Shown here: piece after piece, positions 25,770 to 34,391 of the stretch | Layout of the letters: every line of letters starts with the position of its first letter | Position numbering within the stretch: the stretch's first letter is position 1 | NCBI GenBank assembly: GCA_020636445.1 | Contig: JACJXV010000015.1 | Location: 1 to 64,000, forward strand | Direction: 5' to 3' | Length of the DNA stretch: 64,000 bases | Source of the DNA: Lewinellaceae bacterium | GTDB lineage: Bacteria > Bacteroidota > Bacteroidia > Chitinophagales > Saprospiraceae | Translations under genes and position numbers: made by a program | Notes under the pieces: generated by a model | What the model saw: the letters and a program-made list of their open reading frames with translations, nothing else | Databases searched by the model: none | Told to the model about the DNA's origin: nothing

Positions 25770-26651
25770 ATGATTGCTTACGTTTTCCCTGGCCAGGCTT
25801 CCCAATTTGAGGGTATGGGACTCGATATGTATGAGTCGTCCGATCTTGCCCGTGAATTATTTGAACAAGCCAATGATATTCTCGGATTTTCGATCACGGA
25901 CGTGATGTTCCGGGGTAGTGCTGACGATTTAAAACAGACCCGGGTAACTCAACCGGCTGTTTTTCTTCATTCTATTATCAAAGCCCGTTTAGCAGGGGAG
26001 TCCTTCCTGCCGGGAGCAGTTGCCGGACATTCACTGGGGGAATTTTCTGCCTTGGTGGCGGCAGGGGCTTTATCTTTTGCCGATGGGTTAATGTTGGTCG
26101 CCAAGCGCGCACAAGCTATGCAGGTGGCTTGTGAAATGGCTGAAGGCACTATGGCTGCTATTTTGGGTCTTGATGACCAGGTCATTGAAGACGTATGTGC
26201 GCAAGTAACGGAGGGCATCGTCGTGCCGGCCAACTATAATTGCCCCGGGCAATTGGTGATTTCCGGATCAGTTGCGGGTGTAGAAGCAGCTATGGCCCGT
26301 TTGGAAGCTGCCGGTGCAACGCGCACCATCTTACTGGCCGTGGGAGGGGCATTCCATTCGCCACTGATGAAGCCGGCACAGGACGAGCTGGAACAAGCGA
26401 TTGCGCAGACGCCTTTTAGTGTGCCTGTTTGCCCAATCTATCAGAACGTTCACGCAGCTCCGGAAACAGACCCAATGCGAATTAAGGAGAACTTGATCGC
26501 CCAGTTAACGGCACCTGTTCGGTGGACGCAAACCATGCAGCGAATGATAGCTGACGGAGTAGCTGAATTTATTGAGGTTGGCGGAACGGGAAAAGTGCTT
26601 CAAGGCTTCGTTAAGAAAATTGACCGGCGTTTCCCAACCCAGGCTTTATAG
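25770..26651 (+). CDS. fabD: malonyl-CoA:ACP transacylase
   Basis: Loads malonate on acyl carrier protein for fatty acid synthesis. The 293-residue product has the start YVFPGQASQFEGMG, the nucleophile motif AGHSLGEFSAL (Ser near residue 88), the catalytic His in VGGAFHSPLM (near 200) and the C-terminal FIEVGGTGKVLQGF. No other fab genes lie nearby. A modest hairpin CGGGGT/ACCCCG at 26733-26750 may help end transcription. Confidence 0.96.
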   Translation: MIAYVFPGQASQFEGMGLDMYESSDLARELFEQANDILGFSITDVMFRGSADDLKQTRVTQPAVFLHSIIKARLAGESFLPGAVAGHSLGEFSALVAAGALSFADGLMLVAKRAQAMQVACEMAEGTMAAILGLDDQVIEDVCAQVTEGIVVPANYNCPGQLVISGSVAGVEAAMARLEAAGATRTILLAVGGAFHSPLMKPAQDELEQAIAQTPFSVPVCPIYQNVHAAPETDPMRIKENLIAQLTAPVRWTQTMQRMIADGVAEFIEVGGTGKVLQGFVKKIDRRFPTQAL

Positions 26652-26732
26652 TGGATGTCTGTATCAGCCACCCTGCACAGCATGTGTAGTAGACGGGAGC
26701 CAAGTGAATTTGTGTTTTAGTCGGCCGAATTG

Positions 26733-26750
26733 CGGGGTAAAGGAACCCCG
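26733..26750 (+). terminator. weak hairpin after fabD
   Basis: A 6-bp stem with AAAGGA loop, followed at a distance by TTGTTTTTTG (26763-26772). It is a poor intrinsic terminator. The rest of 26652-26908 contains a second imperfect hairpin (26825-26862) and an isolated AAGGAGG not followed closely by a start codon. Confidence 0.35.
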
Positions 26751-26908
26751 TAACGGGCAATCTTGTTTTTTGTATATTACCTTTATGCTATCCAACACGA
26801 AGTGATGGGCATATTGTACTTATGGATGTAAAAGGATGAACCAGTTCTAAGTCCTTTCCATCCACAAGGAGGCCGATTGATTATTATTGTCACTTTAGAA
26901 AATTGCTC

Positions 26909-27463
26909 ATGAAGGAAATGCTGGCAAAAGGGAAAATTCTATTAGCTGAACCCTACCTGTTAGATCCAAATTTCAAACGGGCGGTTGTGTTGCTTTGTGA
27001 ACATAGTGAGGAGGGTAGTGTGGGATTTATCTTGAACCGGCCACTGGAAATGCGCTTAGATCAGCTATTGGAAGAATTTCCTGAAATAGACTCTTCTGTG
27101 GGTTTAGGTGGGCCGGTACAAACGGACACCATCCATTATTTGCATAACGTGGGCGAATTACTCGAAGGTAGTATTCAAGTAGCTACAGGAGTATTCTGGG
27201 GGGGCGATTTTGAAAAACTTAAGTTTCTGATCCAATCCCAATTGATTACACCGGATAACATCCGTTTTTTTCTGGGATATGCAGGGTGGAGTGAAGGCCA
27301 GCTAGCGGAAGAAATGACTTACGGGTCCTGGGTACTGGCGGATATGGATGCCAATTACTTGTTCAGGACTTCTCCTGAAGAATTGTGGCGGCAGGTAATG
27401 TATGACAAGGGTAACGCATATACCGTCATTGCCAACCTCCCCGAGACGCCTATTTGGAATTAA
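26909..27463 (+). CDS. YqgE/AlgH family protein (UPF0301)
   Basis: A 184-residue conserved protein of uncertain biochemical role, linked to transcriptional control in Pseudomonas (AlgH). The family blocks are all present: GKILLAEPYLLDPNFKRAVV, GSVGFILNRP, VGLGGPVQTDTIHYLH, FWGGDFEKLKFLI and FFLGYAGWSEGQLAEEM. The ATG at 26909 is preferred to a TTG two codons upstream. It is followed by a strong bidirectional terminator shared with the M23 gene. Confidence 0.93.
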   Translation: MKEMLAKGKILLAEPYLLDPNFKRAVVLLCEHSEEGSVGFILNRPLEMRLDQLLEEFPEIDSSVGLGGPVQTDTIHYLHNVGELLEGSIQVATGVFWGGDFEKLKFLIQSQLITPDNIRFFLGYAGWSEGQLAEEMTYGSWVLADMDANYLFRTSPEELWRQVMYDKGNAYTVIANLPETPIWN

Positions 27464-27493
27464 TTTTTTTTCAAGATGAGCTCGTCAAGGGCA

Positions 27494-27538
27494 CAAAAAA
27501 ATAGCCCCTGGACATTGTAGGGCCAGGGGCTATTTTTT
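27494..27538. terminator. bidirectional intrinsic terminator
   Basis: A perfect 10-bp stem TAGCCCCTGG/CCAGGGGCTA (27502-27511 with 27523-27532), flanked by an A-run and a T-run, so it works for yqgE (+) and the M23 gene (-). Confidence 0.92.
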
Positions 27539-27559
27539 ATGCTAACACATTATTTTTTG

Positions 27560-28939
27560 CTAGGGTGCTGAAGCCGGCTCGGTTAGCGAAATTGCTTCGG
27601 AATCACCTTCAGCAAGTAGGGCATCATCGCCTGCACCTGGCTCTCCATGCATCAATGCTAACCATTGATCGCGTTTAGCAAAGAAAGCAGGAAGCTCATC
27701 AGCAGGAAGCGGCTTCGGGGGGGGGAAACTCAGGTTAAGATGGTTGACCTGTTTGCCGTTCATCCAAAACCGGAAACAAACGTGGGGGCCAGTTGCCAGT
27801 CCGGTAGATCCAACATAACCAATGACCTGACCTTGCTGCACCATTGATCCGCGACGAATTCCTTTCGCGAACTTTTGCATGTGCAGGTACTGTGTCGTAT
27901 AGGTTTGGTCGTGTTTGATCTTTACAAAATTCCCATTTCCGTTGGTATATGAGGCTTCAACGACAACACCATCACCAACAGCCAGAATAGGCGTTCCGTA
28001 GGGAGCGGCATAGTCGGTACCGTAGTGCGGGCGTACCCGCTTGAGGATCGGGTGGAAGCGGTTGAGGTTAAAGTGCGAAGAAATCCTGGAGTATTGTAAG
28101 GGTGCCTTGAGAAAGCCTTTCTTCATTGGACGGCCTTCCAGGTCGTAATAACCACGGTGTTTGCCATTGTCGTGATAAATGGCATAGTACTCATTGTTGC
28201 CGGTTTTATAGTACGCTGCGTGTACCTTGCCTGCACCAACTTCCTGTCCATCGATGGTATGTTGCTCATAAACAACTTTGAATTCATCGCCTTTCTGCAA
28301 ATGGTGGAAGTCGACCGACCATTGCAGGGCATCTTCAAGCTTGGAAATCAGTTCAGGACTGGATCCATTGTCAGCCATTGCTTTCCATAGCGAAGATTCC
28401 ACGCTACCATGGGTTGTCCGGATATGGCGATCAATCGGATGATCGATTTTCTCAATAAAGAGGCTGTCTTCCAGGTGGAAAATGAAATAGCCGTAAACAC
28501 TAGGTTCGTAAACCAGATAAGAAGCACGCTGTGCTCCTGGTTTGGTCAGAATGACATAATTCTTGCCAATGGCAAAATCCTTAACATCGAAAACGGACTT
28601 ACCACTTTCGGTAAGTGTCATAATGGACTGGTGATCCAGTCCTTGCTCCTGCAGAATGTTTCCCAGGATATCGCCGGATTTAACCTGATTCTCTACGACT
28701 GTAAAGGTGTCTAGTGCGAAGCCGTAGCGAAGAGTAGGAATGGTTACCGTAAACGAACCCAGTTCAAGGGGCTCTGCAGGAGTACTTTGGGCAGCTGAAG
28801 CACGGATATTGCGGGCCATTTCGGGGAACAATACCAACGTGAGTAATAACAGCGAACCAAAGAGGATAACCAATAAGCGACGGGAGTTCAATACGGCGGT
28901 AAACCGCTCGAATGGATTGTCATTTTCTGAGCCTGACAC
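27560..28939 (-). CDS. M23-family peptidoglycan endopeptidase, membrane-anchored
   Basis: A 459-residue envelope protein with one N-terminal transmembrane helix (about 21-40), an N-terminal region similar to those preceding LytM domains, and the M23 (LytM) domain around residues 300-400. The zinc site shows HYGTDYAAP (His, Asp) and YLHM; the final motif is GPHVCFRFW instead of the usual HLH, so Cys replaces the third ligand. It likely cuts peptidoglycan cross-links or activates such enzymes. The start is a GTG at 28939, the only start after an upstream in-frame stop. The C-terminal 45 residues are low-complexity and acidic. Confidence 0.88.
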   Translation of the reverse strand: MSGSENDNPFERFTAVLNSRRLLVILFGSLLLLTLVLFPEMARNIRASAAQSTPAEPLELGSFTVTIPTLRYGFALDTFTVVENQVKSGDILGNILQEQGLDHQSIMTLTESGKSVFDVKDFAIGKNYVILTKPGAQRASYLVYEPSVYGYFIFHLEDSLFIEKIDHPIDRHIRTTHGSVESSLWKAMADNGSSPELISKLEDALQWSVDFHHLQKGDEFKVVYEQHTIDGQEVGAGKVHAAYYKTGNNEYYAIYHDNGKHRGYYDLEGRPMKKGFLKAPLQYSRISSHFNLNRFHPILKRVRPHYGTDYAAPYGTPILAVGDGVVVEASYTNGNGNFVKIKHDQTYTTQYLHMQKFAKGIRRGSMVQQGQVIGYVGSTGLATGPHVCFRFWMNGKQVNHLNLSFPPPKPLPADELPAFFAKRDQWLALMHGEPGAGDDALLAEGDSEAISLTEPASAP

Positions 28940-29030
28940 GTGTTCTAATTTGCGTTATACCATACCGGCGGATGTAAATGAATACGGGGGGGCCGGTTTT
29001 GCGATCATGATTTATTAACAGCTAATTAAG

Positions 29031-29038
29031 CAAATATA
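29031..29038 (-). promoter_or_regulatory. -7 box (TATATTTG) of the M23 gene
   Basis: A perfect TAnnTTTG on the minus strand, giving a leader of about 90 nt. It lies 54 bp inside the left target duplication of the insertion sequence, so the element did not destroy it. Confidence 0.5.
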
Positions 29039-29091
29039 AAATTAGCAATGGTTTACACCTAATCATTATAGTTAAAATAACTGACCAAGTG

Positions 29092-29100
29092 CATATCAGT
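29092..29100. repeat. left target-site duplication (CATATCAGT)
   Basis: This 9-mer is repeated exactly at 30255-30263 and the two copies bracket the insertion sequence. Confidence 0.95.
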
Positions 29101-29119
29101 TAGGGCAAACGCACCAAAT
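29101..29119 (+). repeat. left terminal inverted repeat of the IS
   Basis: Nineteen bases; 17 match the reverse complement of the right end. Confidence 0.93.
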
Positions 29120-30157
29120 CTACAAACGGAGGACCTTCTCCAAATAGTCCAGATTCATAGCGGCCTTGTATCGCCGTTTTCGTTTGCTTAGTCTGGAGTC
29201 ATCCATCGCGATTCGATGCAGGGCTAATTTGCGTAGTATGCTCAAGTTTTCAGGAGCATGCCCGCTTCGAGCCCGGTTGGCATCTTCGGCGAAAGTGACA
29301 TCCAGATGCCAGTGTAATTGGTTCTCAACGCTCCAGTGACTGCGGATAAGTCGGTTCATATCTTGCGCGGTGCGCTGGGTGAGCGTGCTAATATAATACC
29401 TTGTTTGTGTGGAGGTTGCTTCACCAACCATTCGGGTTGCTTCAATTTTAACCAGTGTCTTTATACTAGGCCAGGCCTGCTGCATATTGGGACTCAAACA
29501 GTCCGAGGCCCGTAAGGTAGCACAATGCCGCTTTTCAAAACGGCCATGGCCATATTCCCAGTCTTCGTCTGTTTGGTCTAGTCCAGAAAATTGAAACGAC
29601 TCATGCACTTCCTCCAGCAGTTCCTCCTGATTACCCTTCAGGGCCAGGATATAGTCCGCTTCTTTAGCGACGATCTGGTCAGCGATGTTTTTCTGGCAAC
29701 CGATGGCATCGATACTGACAATGGCTCCCTTGAGCGAGAGCTCATCCAACAAGGCTGGAATAGCCGTTATCTCGTTGCTCTTGTCGCCTACTTTGCGCTG
29801 CCCGATGCAAAGGTTCACCTCGCTCACCCACGCATGGAGGATATACAGACCCGTACCGGCAGGGCCACGAGCCGATGCACCACGCAACTTCTTACCATCC
29901 AACACCACGAGCTGCTCTTCCACATGTTCGATAAGCGCAGCTCCATCAGCGGCCAAGGCCTCCTTAAGCTGTTCTGGATCAATCATTTGCAGTACTCGAT
30001 TGAAGGTGTCATGAGAAGGAATACCATTCGGCAAGGCTAACTTGGTGGCCAGCCAGTCAAAGCGTTCTTCGCCGAAAGCCACCATGTCCTCGAAGTCTTC
30101 TCCACCGGTTAATAAGGTGCATAAGGCAATGAACAGAATGTCGGACAGCTTGTGCAA
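29120..30157 (-). CDS. ISAs1-family transposase (N-terminus possibly frameshifted)
   Basis: A 345-residue DDE transposase from the TTG at 30157. The N-terminal associated domain (DILFIALCTLLTGGEDFEDM, IPSHDTFNRVL) is followed by the catalytic domain: VLDGKKLRG (first Asp), VSIDAIGCQKNIA (second Asp), YILALKGNQ, and RSHWSVENQLHWHLDV with the catalytic Glu. The frame stays open upstream to 30225 and still encodes family-like residues (SPTIFSTVTDLRVQGRCLHK). The only nearby ATG, at 30219, is in another frame, separated by an AAAA run. The gene may have lost one A near its start, or may use a rare start codon. Its stop is directly after the left inverted repeat. Confidence 0.85.
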   Translation of the reverse strand: MHKLSDILFIALCTLLTGGEDFEDMVAFGEERFDWLATKLALPNGIPSHDTFNRVLQMIDPEQLKEALAADGAALIEHVEEQLVVLDGKKLRGASARGPAGTGLYILHAWVSEVNLCIGQRKVGDKSNEITAIPALLDELSLKGAIVSIDAIGCQKNIADQIVAKEADYILALKGNQEELLEEVHESFQFSGLDQTDEDWEYGHGRFEKRHCATLRASDCLSPNMQQAWPSIKTLVKIEATRMVGEATSTQTRYYISTLTQRTAQDMNRLIRSHWSVENQLHWHLDVTFAEDANRARSGHAPENLSILRKLALHRIAMDDSRLSKRKRRYKAAMNLDYLEKVLRL

Positions 30158-30235
30158 ACAGCGTCCCTGTACGCGAAGATCGGTTACCGTGCTGAAAATC
30201 GTAGGTGAGTCTTTTGCATGCAGACCAAGTTAAGC

Positions 30236-30254
30236 ATTTAGTGCGTTTACCCTA
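30236..30254 (-). repeat. right terminal inverted repeat of the IS
   Basis: Mirror of 29101-29119 with two mismatches. Confidence 0.93.
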
Positions 30255-30263
30255 CATATCAGT
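30255..30263. repeat. right target-site duplication (CATATCAGT)
   Basis: Exact copy of 29092-29100. Confidence 0.95.
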
Positions 30264-30295
30264 AGTCCTTTTAGGGGAATATGGGGCAAACTACG

Positions 30296-30303
30296 TACCT
30301 TTA
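30296..30303 (+). promoter_or_regulatory. possible -7 box (TACCTTTA) of purM
   Basis: One mismatch to TAnnTTTG; TTTT at 30269-30272 is a possible -33 at 23-nt spacing. The box lies 33 nt from the IS target duplication. Confidence 0.35.
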
Positions 30304-30331
30304 ACCGCCAACAAGTAGCACCGAAAAAGAC

Positions 30332-31507
30332 ATGCCAAAATCATTTAATTACGATCGGCGCGGGGTTTCTGCGACTAAGGACGAGGTTCACGCAGCCATT
30401 CGCCTTTTGGATAAAGGGCTATTTCCCAAGGCCTTTTGCAAGATTCTTCCGGATTGGGCCGCAGGGGATCCTGCATACTGCAATATCATGCATGCGGATA
30501 CGGCTGGGACCAAAACCAGCCTGGCTTATCTTTACTGGCGTGAAACCGGAGACCTTTCCGTATGGAACGGAATTGCCCAGGATGCCATAGTAATGAACCT
30601 GGATGATATGGGCTGTGTAGGTTGTTTGGATAATATCCTGCTTTCCTCTACCATTGGCCGGAATAAAAACCTGATTTCCGGCGATGTAATCCAAACGATT
30701 ATTGAAGCTACTGTTGATTTTGTAGCGCGCATGAAACAATTAGGGATTAATATCCACCTGGCCGGTGGAGAAACCGCTGATGTTGGTGATATCGTGCGTA
30801 CGATTGATGTTGGCTATACCGCATTTGCCCGGATGCGCCAGGACCAGCTTATTGTTAATAATATTCAAGCGGGTGATGTAATCGTTGGAATCGCTTCCTA
30901 TGGAAAAGCTACCTATGAAGAGGAATACAATGGCGGAATGGGGAGTAATGGACTTACTTCGGCACGGCACGACGTGCTGACACATGAATATGCCCATAAG
31001 TACCCGGATAGTTATGACCCCAATACGCCTGAGGAAGTAATTTACATCGGGAGTAAGAAACTAACAGATTCAATTACGATTGGCGATGAAACCACTACCA
31101 TTGGTAAGTTGATTTTATCGCCGACCCGGACTTATCTTCCGTTTTTATTACCCTTATTGCAAACATTCCGTCCGGATATTCACGGTTTGATCCATTGTAC
31201 AGGCGGGGGCCAAACCAAGGTCGTTAAGTTCCTGGATCAAAAACGGGTAGTCAAAAACAATCTTTTACCGACACCGCCTTTATTCAAGATGATTCAAGCG
31301 GAATCAGGTACTGATTGGCGTGAAATGTATCAGGTTTTCAATATGGGGCAGCGCCTGGAAATATATTTACCGGCAGCCAAGGCAGCGGAAGTGATTGCCC
31401 TGGCCCAAACGTTTGGTTTAGAAGCCGCTGTTGTCGGTTATGTAGAGGACCATGTTCAAAATACCGTTCGCATTGAAAGCCCCTATGGAACCTTCGAATA
31501 CCAATAA
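30332..31507 (+). CDS. purM: phosphoribosylformylglycinamidine cyclo-ligase (AIR synthase)
   Basis: ATP-dependent ring closure in purine synthesis. The 391-residue product is the longer Bacteroidota form. Visible blocks are the N-terminal NYDRRGVSATKDE, MHADTAGTKTSLAYLYW, DDMGCVGCLDNILLS, HLAGGETADVGDIV and GLIHCTGGGQTKVVKF. These cover both the ATP-binding and the C-terminal halves of the PurM fold. The nth gene starts inside its 3' end (overlap 23 nt). The insertion sequence lies just upstream. Confidence 0.92.
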   Translation: MPKSFNYDRRGVSATKDEVHAAIRLLDKGLFPKAFCKILPDWAAGDPAYCNIMHADTAGTKTSLAYLYWRETGDLSVWNGIAQDAIVMNLDDMGCVGCLDNILLSSTIGRNKNLISGDVIQTIIEATVDFVARMKQLGINIHLAGGETADVGDIVRTIDVGYTAFARMRQDQLIVNNIQAGDVIVGIASYGKATYEEEYNGGMGSNGLTSARHDVLTHEYAHKYPDSYDPNTPEEVIYIGSKKLTDSITIGDETTTIGKLILSPTRTYLPFLLPLLQTFRPDIHGLIHCTGGGQTKVVKFLDQKRVVKNNLLPTPPLFKMIQAESGTDWREMYQVFNMGQRLEIYLPAAKAAEVIALAQTFGLEAAVVGYVEDHVQNTVRIESPYGTFEYQ

Positions 31508-32156
31508 CTTTCCAGCTCGTCTCTCGCGGAAAGCAAAGGCACAGGCGATCATGGATCTATTGGAGTCTTTGTATCCGGAAACACCAATTCCACTAGACCA
31601 TCAGGATCCCTATACCCTCCTGGTTGCTGTATTGTTGTCTGCGCAGTGTACCGATGAAAGGGTTAATAAAGTAACCCCTGATTTGTTCTCCTTGGCGGAT
31701 ACCCCGCGAAAAATGAAGGAGGTTTCCGTTGATCAGATTAAGGAAATCATCCGGCCGTGTGGGCTTTCACCACGAAAATCGCAGGCTATTAGCGACTTGT
31801 CCCGCATTTTGGTGGAGGAATATGCCGGAGAAGTACCCGCTGATTTCCAGGCATTGGAGGCTTTGCCTGGTGTAGGGCATAAAACGGCTTCGGTGGTAAT
31901 GAGTCAGGCCTTTGGCATTCCAGCCTTTCCGGTGGATACCCATATCCATAGGTTAGCTTATCGGTGGGGATTGAGCACGGGGAAATCTGTTGAAAAAACG
32001 GAGAAAGACCTTAAACAGCTGTTCCCCCGGGAACGTTGGAATAAGCTTCACCTGCAGATTATCTTTTTCGGGCGGCAATATTGCCCGGCCCGGGGGCATA
32101 ACCCGCAGGAGTGCCCCATCTGTAGTAAGTACGGGCGCAAAAGCTTGTTCAAATAA
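31485..32156 (+). CDS. nth: endonuclease III (DNA glycosylase/AP lyase)
   Basis: Removes oxidised pyrimidines in base excision repair. The 223-residue product has the helix-hairpin-helix LPGVGHKTASVVM with the catalytic Lys, the catalytic Asp in VDTHIHRLAYRWGL and the usual all-helical core. The C-terminal iron-sulfur loop is altered: CPARGHNPQECPICS has three Cys with the wrong spacing and no fourth, so the [4Fe-4S] cluster is probably absent or atypical. The ATG at 31485 is chosen because it gives a normal N-terminus; an ATG at 31452 is also in frame. The gene overlaps purM and converges with ptrB. Confidence 0.9.
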   Translation: MEPSNTNNFPARLSRKAKAQAIMDLLESLYPETPIPLDHQDPYTLLVAVLLSAQCTDERVNKVTPDLFSLADTPRKMKEVSVDQIKEIIRPCGLSPRKSQAISDLSRILVEEYAGEVPADFQALEALPGVGHKTASVVMSQAFGIPAFPVDTHIHRLAYRWGLSTGKSVEKTEKDLKQLFPRERWNKLHLQIIFFGRQYCPARGHNPQECPICSKYGRKSLFK

Positions 32157-32173
32157 GCGCTTTCAAGTATCCA

Positions 32174-34243
32174 TTACTCCCGGATTCCTACCAGGTCAAG
32201 CATGAAGGCATAGTCGAGCGCCGTTTCACGGAAACGCTCATAACGCCCCGAAGCACCGCTGTGTCCGGTACTCATATTTGTATGCAGATACAGTGGATTT
32301 GGGTCAGTTTTTAATTCTCGTAACTTAGCGACCCATTTGGCAGGTTCCCAATATTGAACCTGAGAGTCATGCAATCCGGTGGTGACCAACATAGCTGGAT
32401 AATCCTGAGCGGTGACATTATCATACGGCGAATACGATTTCATGTAAGCATAAAAGTTGGGATCATTGGGATTACCCCATTCGTCGTATTCAAAGGTGGT
32501 CAGGGGAATGGATTCGTCGAGCATGGTGGTAACCACATCCACAAATGGGACGGCCGCCACAATACCCCGCCATAAGTCCGGACGCATATTGACAACAGCA
32601 CCCATTAGTAACCCCCCGGCGCTTCCTCCCATAGCGAACAGCCGGTCCGTTTGGGTGTATTTTTGCTCCAACAGATAGGTTGCACAATCGATGAAGTCAT
32701 AAAAGGTATTTTTTTTCTGGAGTAGTTTCCCGTTTTCATACCAGGCACGACCCATTTCTTCGCCCCCACGAATATGGGCAATAGCATATACAAAACCCCG
32801 ATTCAACAGGCTTAACCGAACGGTGCTGAAATAGGGATCCATGCTATGTCCGTAGGACCCATATCCATACAATAACAAGGGACTGAAGCCATCGCGGACC
32901 ATTCCTTTTTTATATACAATCGAAACCGGGATCATGGCCTGGCCATCACGGGCGGGTACATAGATGCGTTCGGATTGATAATCGTCGGAATGAAAACCAC
33001 CCAGCACTTCTTCTTGCTTAAGCAAGGTGAACTGCCGCGTATCCATGTGGTAATCGTATGTCGTATTGGGTGTTGTCAGTGATTGGTAGCCAATACGAAG
33101 TAAATTCGTCTCGAATTCCATATTGATTCCCGTATAAGCCATATAAGCCTCTTCGGGAAATTGGATGTAGTATTCCTCTCCATTCCAGGGACGAATTCTG
33201 ATTTGCATAAGGCCCCTGTACCGCTCCGAAACAACAAGGAAATCGGCAAACAAGTCAATATCTTCCAATAAGACGTCTTCCCGGTGAGCGATAATTTCCT
33301 TCCAGTTGTTTTTTCCCCTAGCGTCCTCGGGGCAGGACATCAGTCGAAAATTGCGGGCATCCAGGTTGGTTCGGATATAAAACTGATCCTGATAATGATC
33401 AAGGGTATACTCCAAATTGCGCTCCCGTGGCTGAAAAACCCAAAATGCATCCTCTGGGCGATCCGCCTCTAAAAGCCAGTATTCATCAGAGATGGTCTGT
33501 GAGGAGGCAATAATGATATATTTGCGCGATTTGGTGTATCCAATATTGATATTGAAGGTTTCATCAGGCTCGTTGAATACTTCAACATCGCTGGTAGAAG
33601 GGGTGCCCATGCGGTGCCGTAATACCCGATAGCCACGCAGGGTTTGTGGGTCTTTGGCAACGTAAAAAACATATTGATTATCTGAGGACCAAACAGCAGC
33701 CCCCGTAGTGTGTGGAATACTATCTTCCAAAAAGGCTCCGGTAGAAAGGTCGCGGAAGCGCAAGGTGTAAATGCGTCGACTCAAGGTGTCTTCCCCAAAG
33801 GCCAGCAAGCGATTGTCCGGACTAACGCTTCGCCCGCCTACTTGATAATAGGAAAATTCTTTGGCCAGCTCATTCACATTGAGCATAATTTCCTCTGGTG
33901 CCTCAAGTGAACCTTGCTTACGGGCATATATGGGATATTCCCCACCAATCTCAAAGCGAGTAAGGTAGTAATAACCATTATCCCGATATGGGACCGACTG
34001 GTCATCGGGTTTTAGGCGACCAATAATTTCCTGGTACAGATTTTCCTGGAACCCCTTCAGGTGAGCCATTTGCTGGTCTGTATAGGCATTTTCTTGTTCC
34101 AGATAGGCAATGACAGCGGGGTCCTCCCGGTTATTTAGCCAATAATAGTCATCTATCCGTTGGTCGCCGTGCTTTTCGAGAACGGTGGGTTTCTTGGCTG
34201 CCTTGGGAGGCAATGGCATGGAAGACTGGGTAGTAGTGGTCAT
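32174..34243 (-). CDS. ptrB: oligopeptidase B (S9 family serine peptidase)
   Basis: Cytoplasmic serine peptidase that cuts small peptides after Arg/Lys in characterised members. The 689-residue product has an N-terminal beta-propeller (about 70-400) and a C-terminal alpha/beta hydrolase domain with GYGSYGHSMDP, the nucleophile motif MGGSAGGLLMG, the acid in GLHDSQVQYWEPAKW and the catalytic His in TGHSGASGRY. No signal peptide. The ATG at 34243 (MTTTTQSSMPLPP) is preferred to one eight codons upstream. Its stop is 17 nt from the nth stop. Confidence 0.92.
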   Translation of the reverse strand: MTTTTQSSMPLPPKAAKKPTVLEKHGDQRIDDYYWLNNREDPAVIAYLEQENAYTDQQMAHLKGFQENLYQEIIGRLKPDDQSVPYRDNGYYYLTRFEIGGEYPIYARKQGSLEAPEEIMLNVNELAKEFSYYQVGGRSVSPDNRLLAFGEDTLSRRIYTLRFRDLSTGAFLEDSIPHTTGAAVWSSDNQYVFYVAKDPQTLRGYRVLRHRMGTPSTSDVEVFNEPDETFNINIGYTKSRKYIIIASSQTISDEYWLLEADRPEDAFWVFQPRERNLEYTLDHYQDQFYIRTNLDARNFRLMSCPEDARGKNNWKEIIAHREDVLLEDIDLFADFLVVSERYRGLMQIRIRPWNGEEYYIQFPEEAYMAYTGINMEFETNLLRIGYQSLTTPNTTYDYHMDTRQFTLLKQEEVLGGFHSDDYQSERIYVPARDGQAMIPVSIVYKKGMVRDGFSPLLLYGYGSYGHSMDPYFSTVRLSLLNRGFVYAIAHIRGGEEMGRAWYENGKLLQKKNTFYDFIDCATYLLEQKYTQTDRLFAMGGSAGGLLMGAVVNMRPDLWRGIVAAVPFVDVVTTMLDESIPLTTFEYDEWGNPNDPNFYAYMKSYSPYDNVTAQDYPAMLVTTGLHDSQVQYWEPAKWVAKLRELKTDPNPLYLHTNMSTGHSGASGRYERFRETALDYAFMLDLVGIRE

Positions 34244-34340
34244 GATTATCTGCACAATTTTCTGCAAGCCGTAAAAATAAGCTTATGCTGCTTAATCTAC
34301 TAGTTTTGTGCAAAATAACCCATTGACAAGCCCTGAAGAT

Positions 34341-34380
34341 GGCAGTCGACCGCCTGCAGAAAGCATTGCGGCCGACTGCC
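34341..34380. terminator. hairpin after the aminotransferase gene
   Basis: A stem of 8 plus 4 bp with a single mismatch pair (34341-34353 with 34368-34380) and a 14-nt loop, 11 nt after the stop on the minus strand. It lacks a T-run. Confidence 0.5.
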
Positions 34381-34391
34381 TTGAAGGGGTT

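Larger units (their letters stand above)
29101..30254 (-). mobile_element. ISAs1-family insertion sequence, 1154 bp
   Basis: Bounded by 19-nt terminal inverted repeats (29101-29119 TAGGGCAAACGCACCAAAT; the complement of 30236-30254 differs at two positions) and by 9-bp direct repeats CATATCAGT outside them. The single gene encodes a DDE transposase of the ISAs1 type. The perfect target duplication points to a fairly recent insertion. It sits in the divergent gap between the M23 gene and purM. Confidence 0.95.

Noticed and set aside
29591..30040. Plus-strand reading frames of 109 and 149 codons opposite the transposase
   Set aside because: They are antisense shadows of a well-supported transposase gene.
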